5,145 nt of DNA from an uncultured Prevotella sp. (GTDB taxonomy: Bacteria > Bacteroidota > Bacteroidia > Bacteroidales > Bacteroidaceae). The DNA is taken from contig CALGHW010000051.1 in assembly GCA_937916075.1 (NCBI GenBank), positions 1 through 5,145 on the forward strand, given 5' to 3'. Shown one piece after another: positions 1-5,145 of this stretch (positions are counted from its first letter, which is position 1; every line of letters begins with the position of its first letter). The translations under genes were made by a program, and so were the position numbers. The notes under the pieces are model-generated. The model did no database searches. It saw nothing but the letters and a program-made list of their open reading frames with translations, and was not told the origin of the DNA.

Positions 1-1904
1 GCAAGGCCATTGAGCTGGCTAAGAAGAACTATACGACGCTGGGAGCCGACAACAACCAGATGCGCAGCTTCGTGCTCAAGCGCGGATATATGGCCGTGGT
101 GGCCACTGGACAGTCGGGCGAAGGCTATTCGCGGGTGTATGTGGCCGACCATGCCGACCTGGTGGTCAACGACCTGCCCGAGGCACTCGACCGCCGCATC
201 TCGTCGGTGCATATCAAGCCTTGGCAGTATGTGTCGAAGAAGGGATGGTGCTCCACCCAAAACGACAACGGCGTGGCTGGAGGGGTGAAGACGATGAACG
301 CCTCCTGGTTTTATACCTGGAGCGCCGACCGCAACTCCACCGCCGACGCCGAGTATGTGCCTATCCGCCAGCATATCTACTGGCCGTCGATGTCCACCTT
401 GGCCGGCAAGGAAGCCAGCACGCACGTGTTGGGATTCAACGAGCCCGACCACTCTGAGCAGCACGACAAATGCGACTGTGGCGGCGTAATCAGTTCGTGG
501 ACTGCCACCACCAAGACGCAAGACATGGGCACGCTGCCTATGCGTGTGGGCTCACCCGCTCCTACCGACCTCAGCTGGGTGAAGGAGTATATCGGCCATG
601 TGGACGATATGGCCTACCGCTGTGACTATGTGGCCCTCCATGCTTACTGGGGACCCAATGAGGCCAATGGTGCCCAGGCGTGGTATAACCGTCTGAAGGA
701 TGTCTATGACAAGACCAAGCGCCCCATCTGGATTACTGAGTGGGCTTATGGCGCATCGTGGACCAAGGAGACCTGGCCTTCCAACTATGGCGAGCAACTG
801 GAAAAGAACCGCGCCGCCATCTTTGATATCGTGAATATGCTGGAGAGCTGCCCGTTTGTGGAGCGCTACTCTTATTATCAGTGGGACACCTCGTCGCGCC
901 GGTTTATCAACGACGACGGATGGGTGACGCCTGCCGGAACCGTCTATCAGAAGACACGCTCTACCTTTGCCTACAACAAGGACTACCAAAAGGCGCCTAA
1001 CTGGTGGCGACCGGCTGTGAAGAAAGCCCAGCTGGCCATCAGCGGCAACAGCCGTAACCTGATTTTCACGGTGACCAACACCAATGGCGACTGCGCCGAT
1101 GTCATCACCCTGGAGCACTACTCGAAGAAGACGGGCCAGTGGACTGCAATGTATGAGTGGACTGACCGGAGCAAGTTTGATGACACCGAATTGACATACC
1201 GTACTCCCGTAGGCGACATCGACCGCTACGAGGACCGCTTCCGGGTGAAGACCGTCACCCTGTTTGGCTCTGAGAGTGTCAGCGTCCCTGTCGACATGAG
1301 CGGTATTGTCAATGCCGACTGCAATGACGGAACCAACGGATGGACTGTTACCAACGTGGAGACTGCCAAGGGAGAGGCTGCCGACGGCGACAAGGAAAAC
1401 ACCTACTGGAACATGTGGAAACAGAATGGGGTCAGCTCGTCCATGCAGCAGACCATCAAGAAGTTGCCAGTGGGCGAATATACGCGCAGCGTGCTGGCGC
1501 GCGCCTCGTCAAACGTGTCGATGGAGCTGAAGATGACCGCTTCCTCGTCCGACTATGACACCCAGACCGTGGCCGCCACCTTTGTGGGCAAGGGCAACAC
1601 ATCTGCCGAGGGCAGCCAGTGGGCCAATGGCTGGGAGCGCATCACGCTCGACCCCGTCATGGTGGGACAGGACAATACCGTGGACATTGTGCTGACGGCC
1701 ACCGGCACCGGCTCGTCTTGGTGGAGCGCCGACGATTTCCGCTTCAGTTTCCGCACGAAGGATGCTGCCGGCATCACTCCTGCCGTGGCCAGACCGCAAA
1801 CAGAAGCCGACGCTCCCGCTTATTCGATGGACGGACGCCAGGTGGACGCATCGACCGCCCGTGGCTTGATGATACAGAACGGCAAGAAGATTTTCCGTAA
1901 GTAA
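1..1904 (+). CDS. Secreted GH128/Asl1-type glycoside hydrolase, multidomain, 5' end missing
   Basis: The reading frame is open from position 3 to the TAA at 1902-1904, so the ATG at 60 is an internal methionine and the true start lies left of the window. The catalytic core (about 285-980) resembles the Asl1/GH128 TIM barrel, whose characterised members are mostly endo-beta-1,3-glucanases. The motif GFNEPDH puts a Glu codon at 441-443 (probable acid/base), and PIWITEWAYG puts one at 738-740 (probable nucleophile), 99 residues apart; VALHAYWG lies between. Upstream (about 60-220) is a beta/gamma-crystallin-like stretch. Downstream are a fibronectin-III-like segment (about 1005-1300), a galactose-binding-like jelly roll (about 1305-1760, ending in WWSADDFRF), and a Prevotella-style tail from about 1825 (YSMDGRQV... 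IQNGKKIFRK). The tail suggests export to the cell surface or beyond. The exact substrate is inferred from the family only. Nothing in the sequence indicates frameshift or decay. Confidence 0.85.
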   Translation, partial: KAIELAKKNYTTLGADNNQMRSFVLKRGYMAVVATGQSGEGYSRVYVADHADLVVNDLPEALDRRISSVHIKPWQYVSKKGWCSTQNDNGVAGGVKTMNASWFYTWSADRNSTADAEYVPIRQHIYWPSMSTLAGKEASTHVLGFNEPDHSEQHDKCDCGGVISSWTATTKTQDMGTLPMRVGSPAPTDLSWVKEYIGHVDDMAYRCDYVALHAYWGPNEANGAQAWYNRLKDVYDKTKRPIWITEWAYGASWTKETWPSNYGEQLEKNRAAIFDIVNMLESCPFVERYSYYQWDTSSRRFINDDGWVTPAGTVYQKTRSTFAYNKDYQKAPNWWRPAVKKAQLAISGNSRNLIFTVTNTNGDCADVITLEHYSKKTGQWTAMYEWTDRSKFDDTELTYRTPVGDIDRYEDRFRVKTVTLFGSESVSVPVDMSGIVNADCNDGTNGWTVTNVETAKGEAADGDKENTYWNMWKQNGVSSSMQQTIKKLPVGEYTRSVLARASSNVSMELKMTASSSDYDTQTVAATFVGKGNTSAEGSQWANGWERITLDPVMVGQDNTVDIVLTATGTGSSWWSADDFRFSFRTKDAAGITPAVARPQTEADAPAYSMDGRQVDASTARGLMIQNGKKIFRK

Positions 1905-1957
1905 AGTCAGCCGGTGGCCTGTCTGGGCAACCGCGCGAAGGATAATATATGGACGAC

Positions 1958-2007
1958 AAGAGCGGCCTTCGGAGTGGGACAATCCCTCGTTCGAGGGGCG
2001 CTCTTTT
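1958..2007 (+). terminator. Terminator-like nested hairpin after the glycosidase gene
   Basis: AAGAGCG at 1958-1964 pairs perfectly with CGCTCTT at 1999-2005 and the 3' arm runs into TTTT (2004-2007). Inside it, CCCTC (1984-1988) and GAGGG (1993-1997) form a stem around a GTTC loop, and a CTTCGG tetraloop sequence sits at 1967-1972. The stop codon of the glycosidase is about 53 bases upstream, so this is placed to end that transcript before the regulator gene. The U-run is short and partly inside the stem, so strength is uncertain. A second weak AT-rich hairpin, TCTTTT/AAAAGA (2002-2007 with 2012-2017), competes with the outer stem. Confidence 0.55.
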
Positions 2008-2033
2008 GCTTAAAAGAATAAAGAGGGAAAAAC

Positions 2034-2756
2034 ATGATAAAATGTATTGCCATTGATGATGAGCCGTTGGCTCTCCAGCAGTTGTCGGCTTATTTAGGCA
2101 AGGTGCCTTTCTTTGAGTTGAAAGGCTCTTGTCAGAGTGCGCTGGACGCCATGCGTATGCTCGACGAGGTGGAGGTGGATGTCATCTTTATCGATATCAA
2201 CATGCCCGACCTCAATGGGCTCGACTTCGTGAAGTCGCTGAAGAATCCTCCCATGGTGGTGTTCACCACCGCTTATCAGGAATATGCGCTCGACGGATAC
2301 AAGGTGGAGGCCGTGGACTATCTGCTCAAGCCCTTTGGCATGGGTGATGTGCTTCAGGCGGCCAACAAGGTGAAGCGACGCTACGAACTGCTCCATCGGC
2401 AGCCGGCCGCTCCGGACGACACTTCCGATGTGCTGTTTTTGAAAACCGATTACAAGGTGGTGCGTATCCAGGTGAAGGATATCCTGCTGATAGAGGGTAT
2501 GAGCGAGTATCTCCGCATTCGTCTCGACCGTCAGGAGAAGCCCGTCATTGTCTTGATGAGCATGAAGAAAATGGAGGAGCGGCTTCCCGGTGATGTCTTT
2601 ATGCGTGTTCACAAGTCGTATATTGTCAACCTAACCTGTATCAGCGAAGTCCACAAGAGCCGCATCGTGCTTGAGGGAGGGGTGGATGTGCCTGTGGGCG
2701 ACAGTTATCGGGAGCGGCTTGTAGGGTATATCTCCGGCCGGATGTTGGGAAGATGA
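2034..2756 (+). CDS. LytTR-family two-component response regulator
   Basis: Complete 240-residue cytoplasmic DNA-binding response regulator of the LytR/AlgR type, the usual length for the family. An N-terminal receiver domain (about residues 2-115) shows the acidic pair D8/D9 in AIDDEP, the phosphoacceptor D54 in IFIDINMPDLNG, the switch residue T78 or T79 in FTTAYQEYA, and the conserved K99 in LLKPF. A C-terminal LytTR DNA-binding domain (about 132-236) carries the hallmark FMRVHKSYIVN at 189-199. All phosphorylation residues are intact. The start is fixed by the domain beginning immediately at MIKCIAIDDEP; a weak purine-rich AAAGAGGG (2020-2027) precedes it. The partner is normally a membrane 5TM or 7TM-type LytS-like histidine kinase (His_kinase family) encoded next to it, but none is here: the upstream neighbour is a glycosidase and the downstream one is convergent. 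No Bacteroidetes-type TTTG/TAnnTTTG promoter was seen in the 129-base gap before it. Target genes are unknown. Confidence 0.95.
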   Translation: MIKCIAIDDEPLALQQLSAYLGKVPFFELKGSCQSALDAMRMLDEVEVDVIFIDINMPDLNGLDFVKSLKNPPMVVFTTAYQEYALDGYKVEAVDYLLKPFGMGDVLQAANKVKRRYELLHRQPAAPDDTSDVLFLKTDYKVVRIQVKDILLIEGMSEYLRIRLDRQEKPVIVLMSMKKMEERLPGDVFMRVHKSYIVNLTCISEVHKSRIVLEGGVDVPVGDSYRERLVGYISGRMLGR

Positions 2757-2783
2757 GTAATGTCTTAAATGTCACTAAAAACG

Positions 2784-2833
2784 AAAAATCGCCGGAAGGC
2801 TTTCCAAAAGAGACAGGAAAACCGTTCCGGCGA
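2784..2833 (-). terminator. Intrinsic terminator of the minus-strand operon, in the convergent gap
   Basis: TCGCCGGAA (2789-2797) and TTCCGGCGA (2825-2833) form a perfect 9-bp stem. It extends inward with GG/CC (2798-2799 with 2822-2823, one bulged G at 2824) and TTTCC/GGAAA (2801-2805 with 2816-2820), leaving a 10-base loop. Read on the minus strand, the stem is followed directly by TTTTT (complement of 2784-2788), the classic terminator arrangement for the beta-helix gene whose stop lies about 50 bases upstream. On the plus strand no T-run follows, so it probably serves the regulator gene only as a weak or RNA-stabilising 3' structure. Confidence 0.8.
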
Positions 2834-2869
2834 ATCGAGAAAAACATGATGTCTTGATTGTTGGCGGGT

Positions 2870-2891
2870 GTGGTAGCTTGTTGGCTACCAC
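2870..2891 (-). other. Perfect 8-bp hairpin spanning the stop codon of the beta-helix gene
   Basis: GTGGTAGC (2870-2877) and GCTACCAC (2884-2891) are exact inverted repeats around a 6-base loop. The TAG stop codon (2887-2885 on the minus strand) lies within one arm. No T-run follows on either strand, so it is not a standard terminator. It is separate from the terminator hairpin about 37 bases further along the transcript. The role is unknown: 3'-end protection, or chance, are both possible. Confidence 0.5.
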
Positions 2892-4831
2892 GGACGGCCC
2901 CCTCCGCCAGGACCGCCACCGCCTCCGGGGCCTCCCCCTCCGCCAGGATTGCCACCGCCTCCGGGACCTCCTCCGGAATTTCCGGTCGAGGTAATCATCG
3001 AACTTTGGGTGAAGGTCTGCAGGGTGGTTCCGCCATTTACGGTGGAGTCGTCCGTGAATCCCTGCCACAGCGTGCCGTCACTGACCGATGCACCGGTCGT
3101 GAGCGTATAGCTGCTGCCCACACTCATGGACGGTGACGAGATGAGCAAGGTGGCCTGCTGACTGTAGTCCTGAGGTATCTGGAACGCCCAGATGGTGTTG
3201 CCCGAGGCGTCGGCCAGTGTGAGATACTGTCCCTTTGTATATTGTTTGCCGCCCAGGATAAATACGGGCTGCTTGGTCACTGACGAGGTGGGGGTGGAAG
3301 TGGTGCCGCCAATGCCAATCAGCGTGCCTCCTGTGACGGTAAATGTGTTCTGGTCGCAGTCGAATCCTTCTTCAGGAGTTTTGGTGCCGCTGGCTATCAC
3401 GAGTCCTCCCGTGATGGTGAGCGTGCCGTTGGAGTCGATGCCGTCATTGTTGGTGGCGCAGCTGTACACCTTTCCGCCGCTGATGGTGATATTGTTGGAG
3501 GCGTTCAGACCGTCGTCATACGTGTTGGCGACGATATTGCCGCCCGAGATGGTCAGCACCTTTTTGCTTTCGATGCCTTCAGCCCCTTCTCCTCCTGTGC
3601 AGCTCACGTTGATGTCGCCACCGCTGATGGTCAGGTTGCCGTCAGACCTGATGCCCTTGGGCGATGCCGTCAGCCGGTTATATGAATATTGCTTGCCTGT
3701 GGTTGTGATGACCATGGTGCCGTCGCTGATGAGGATGTCGCCGTCGCAGCTCAGTCCCTTACCGCCGGCGCCGGTGCTCTTCAGGGTCAGTGTGCCGCCG
3801 CTGATGGTGGCGGCGGCGTCGGCCTTGATGGCTGCGGCCGCGCTCACGTCGTTGTCGCTACTGTCATATTCGCCAGTGCCCGACGTGGTGATGTTGATGT
3901 TGCCACCGCTCACAAAGAGCGAGTCCTCACACTTGATGCCTTTGGCGGCTGCTCCTGTCACCTGGATGGTGAGTGTGCCGCCGCTGATGATGGCCTGTCC
4001 GTTTTGTTCGTCGGTGTCATCATCGGTCTTGGCTATCTGTATGCCGTCGTCGGCCACTCCGCTGATATTCACCGTTCCTCCCTTCATCTCCAGGTATTGG
4101 TCAATGTTCATGCCGTCCTTTTGGGCCGACAGGATATTGATGGTGCCGAGGCTCTTTTTCAGTTCCACGTACTCGTTGCTGCTGAAGGCGTGCTTGGCGT
4201 TTCCATAGAGGTTGAGTGTGCCGGCTCCTTTAAACTCGGTATGTCCCTTGACGGCAAAGCAGGCTTTCTGGCTGCCGTTGGCCCCGTCCTTGAGTGTGCT
4301 TACCGTACCTTCGGGCAGTTCCACGCTGATGCGCTTGCCGTCGCGGATATTGATGGCCGCACTGTCAGCGCAGGTCAGCGTCAGGTTGTTGAGCACCAGA
4401 CTGGATTTCAGCTTTCCGTCCATCCAGAAAGATCCGTTGCTGGAGGCACCCTCCAGCGTATAGGTAATCTCGTCGGTCAGGTCGCTGCTCTGCACGATGC
4501 TCACGTGGGCCCCTGTCACTTGGGTGGTGAGATACGGGGCGATGTTGCCGGCTACGATGACCCGGGCTGACTCGCCACTGTATATCACGCGAACTGTTCC
4601 GTCGGCCATCTGGCTGTTGTCAATGTAAATACTGTCTATCTGCGAGGTGTCGAATGTCTTTCCGCCAACGGAGAGCTGCGAGCCGCCGTCGGCAAATCCC
4701 ATCCTGTCGGCCGAGGCCTTCACGGCAGTGGTTATCTGTCCTGTGCAGATGTTCAGGGTCTGTGCTCCGGCCTGCATGCTGTATAAGCCTGCGGCCGCGA
4801 AGAATATGAGGGTTTGTGCTGGTCTTTTCAT
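2885..4831 (-). CDS. Secreted Cthe_2159-type carbohydrate-binding beta-helix protein
   Basis: Complete 648-residue exported protein. It opens with a signal peptide (MKRP, hydrophobic LIFFAAAGLY, probable cleavage after AGA at residue 23); there is no lipobox, so it is not predicted to be a lipoprotein. The body matches the carbohydrate-binding domain family named after Cthe_2159 of Clostridium thermocellum, a calcium-containing pectate-lyase-like beta-helix reported to bind cellulose and polygalacturonate without being a classic lyase. From about residue 239 to 505 it repeats a rung pattern of the form DGI.S...LTISGG. After a non-repeat segment (about 505-617) it ends in a Gly/Pro tail (618-648) finishing RPW, a common feature of this family. 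No T9SS-like sorting domain is visible. The ATG overlaps the stop of the upstream gene in ATGA and no strong ribosome site precedes it, suggesting translational coupling. The ligand is not established; a surface adhesin or polysaccharide-binding role is inferred. Confidence 0.88.
   Translation of the reverse strand: MKRPAQTLIFFAAAGLYSMQAGAQTLNICTGQITTAVKASADRMGFADGGSQLSVGGKTFDTSQIDSIYIDNSQMADGTVRVIYSGESARVIVAGNIAPYLTTQVTGAHVSIVQSSDLTDEITYTLEGASSNGSFWMDGKLKSSLVLNNLTLTCADSAAINIRDGKRISVELPEGTVSTLKDGANGSQKACFAVKGHTEFKGAGTLNLYGNAKHAFSSNEYVELKKSLGTINILSAQKDGMNIDQYLEMKGGTVNISGVADDGIQIAKTDDDTDEQNGQAIISGGTLTIQVTGAAAKGIKCEDSLFVSGGNINITTSGTGEYDSSDNDVSAAAAIKADAAATISGGTLTLKSTGAGGKGLSCDGDILISDGTMVITTTGKQYSYNRLTASPKGIRSDGNLTISGGDINVSCTGGEGAEGIESKKVLTISGGNIVANTYDDGLNASNNITISGGKVYSCATNNDGIDSNGTLTITGGLVIASGTKTPEEGFDCDQNTFTVTGGTLIGIGGTTSTPTSSVTKQPVFILGGKQYTKGQYLTLADASGNTIWAFQIPQDYSQQATLLISSPSMSVGSSYTLTTGASVSDGTLWQGFTDDSTVNGGTTLQTFTQSSMITSTGNSGGGPGGGGNPGGGGGPGGGGGPGGGGRPW
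2888..2980 (-). repeat. Gly/Pro-rich low-complexity C-terminal tail of the beta-helix protein
   Basis: Residues 618-648 are almost entirely glycine and proline, in units of about six residues (GGGGGP), read on the minus strand from GC-rich DNA with near-identical 18-base units such as CCGCCTCCGGG on the plus strand. Such tails recur in this protein family. The near-repeat DNA makes the segment prone to length change by slippage. Confidence 0.75.
3320..4117 (-). repeat. Beta-helix rung repeats within the carbohydrate-binding protein
   Basis: About nine degenerate copies of a rung motif occur: DGMNIDQYLEMKGG, KGIKCEDSLFVSGG, KGLSCDGDILISDG, KGIRSDGNLTISGG, EGIESKKVLTISGG, DGLNASNNITISGG, DGIDSNGTLTITGG and EGFDCDQNTFTVTGG, plus a weaker DGIQ copy. 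On the plus strand the ISGG part appears as recurrent CCGCCGCTGATGGT-like blocks at about 3474, 3540, 3618, 3720, 3795, 3903 and 3978. Spacing varies (66, 78, 102, 75, 108 and 75 bases), always in multiples of three, fitting rungs of 22-26 residues with some longer loops. Acidic residues in each rung fit calcium binding as known in the family. Confidence 0.75.
4828..4831 (-). other. ATGA stop/start overlap coupling two exported-protein genes
   Basis: On the minus strand the four bases ATGA hold both the start codon (4831-4829) of the beta-helix protein and the TGA stop (4830-4828) of the gene to its right. There is no clear Shine-Dalgarno sequence just before the start; the nearest GGAG is about 24 bases upstream. 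Termination-reinitiation is the simplest reading. Confidence 0.85.
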
Positions 4832-5145
4832 CTTACAAGTGCTTTGGTTTTCACTCCGTTGACACTCACGATATATAAGCCTCCCACGGGTGTGGACAGT
4901 GTGGCGGTCTGTCCGGCTCCGATTTGCCGGCTTTCCTTCAGGGTGCCGTCCAGGCTGTATAGTTCAATCTTGGCATCGGTGTCGGGACACACATAGATGT
5001 TCCGTCCTTTCACGATGACATTCCGGTTGTTCTCTCTTAAGGTCTGGATGGTCGCTGTGCCGTCATTGCTGAAGTACATGGCGCTGAGGCTGGCCAGGTC
5101 CAGTGAGGCGGTCCGTGTGCCCTGGGTGGCGATGAGCTTGCCGTC
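4828..5145 (-). CDS. Secreted protein with T9SS-like C-terminal sorting domain, 5' end missing
   Basis: Only the last 105 residues are in the window; the frame is open through the right edge (codons run ...DGKLIATQG... before the internal Met at 5079), so that methionine is not a supported start. The final 60 or so residues have the pattern of a type A T9SS sorting domain: a strand IYVCPDTDAKIELYSLDG, then the turn and strand KESRQIGAGQTATLS, then PVGGLYIVSVNG and a basic end KTKALVR. Just before it is a module ASLDLASLSAMYFSNDG, of a kind often seen ahead of such tails in Prevotella exported proteins. The protein is therefore probably carried across the outer membrane. Its main domain lies outside the window, so no function is given. 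It is the upstream partner of the beta-helix gene in one operon, whose promoter is also outside. Confidence 0.75.
   Translation of the reverse strand, partial: DGKLIATQGTRTASLDLASLSAMYFSNDGTATIQTLRENNRNVIVKGRNIYVCPDTDAKIELYSLDGTLKESRQIGAGQTATLSTPVGGLYIVSVNGVKTKALVR

Noticed and set aside
962..969. TACCTTTG, matching the Bacteroidetes -7 promoter box TAnnTTTG
   Set aside because: It is inside the hydrolase coding sequence, has no TTTG about 20 bases upstream, and no gene starts nearby.
552..1118. A 188-codon minus-strand open frame inside the hydrolase gene
   Set aside because: It lies wholly opposite the catalytic domain and has no recognisable motifs; GC-rich codons on one strand commonly leave the opposite frame open.
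2094..2612. A 172-codon minus-strand open frame opposite the response regulator
   Set aside because: The protein is His/Leu-rich with no domain, and the plus-strand regulator is unambiguous.
3474..3994. Recurrent CCGCCGCTGATGGT blocks that might suggest a CRISPR-like or intergenic repeat array
   Set aside because: The spacings are irregular but always multiples of three, and the blocks encode the ISGG/ISDG strand of beta-helix rungs, so they are protein repeats.
3192..4208. A 338-codon open frame on the plus strand, antisense to the beta-helix gene
   Set aside because: The predicted protein is rich in repeated Pro, Ser, Val and Leu with no recognisable domain, and it mirrors the Gly/Ser/Thr repeat codons of the opposite strand. 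The minus-strand protein is clearly a family member with a signal peptide, so this is a shadow of its codon bias.
3689..4570. A 293-codon open frame on the plus strand, also antisense to the beta-helix gene
   Set aside because: It has no signal peptide or domain, and its Ala/Val/Gly-rich composition follows from the opposite-strand repeats.

Overview
The window looks like chromosomal DNA from a gut- or oral-type Bacteroidota bacterium, most likely Prevotella or a close relative (Segatella, Hallella and similar). The grounds are the protein types: a secreted glycosidase and a secreted adhesin-like protein, short C-terminal tails of the Prevotella 'xDGRQV...GLxIxNGKKxxxK' kind, a type IX secretion (T9SS)-like sorting domain, and a LytTR response regulator. 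The genes lack strong Shine-Dalgarno sites. Genus is inferred from style, not from a marker gene.

Layout. (1) Positions 1-1904, plus strand: the 3' part of a secreted multidomain glycoside hydrolase of the GH128/Asl1 type, open through the left edge. It carries a beta/gamma-crystallin-like module, a catalytic TIM barrel, a fibronectin-III-like module, a carbohydrate-binding-like jelly roll and a short C-terminal tail. (2) Positions 1905-2033: a short intergenic gap holding a terminator-like nested hairpin. (3) Positions 2034-2756, plus strand: a complete LytTR-family response regulator with no histidine kinase beside it in the window. (4) Positions 2757-2884: a convergent gap with a long hairpin whose U-tract lies on the minus-strand side, plus a second perfect hairpin built across the stop codon of the next gene. 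(5) Positions 2885-4831, minus strand: a complete secreted Cthe_2159-type carbohydrate-binding beta-helix protein with a Gly/Pro tail. (6) Positions 4828-5145, minus strand: the 3' end of another secreted protein with a T9SS-like C-terminal domain, open through the right edge. Its stop codon overlaps the start of gene 5 in an ATGA.

How it fits together. The right-hand minus-strand genes form a tightly coupled operon for exported surface proteins, ending in its own intrinsic terminator. The left-hand enzyme probably acts on beta-1,3-glucan or a related polysaccharide. The regulator lies between these two surface functions and could control either, but the window shows no binding site or kinase that links them. 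No RNA gene, mobile element, CRISPR array or clearly new system was seen. The least ordinary points are the crystallin-like module in front of the hydrolase, the hairpin over the stop codon, and the coupling of a sorting-domain protein to a beta-helix protein that lacks that domain.
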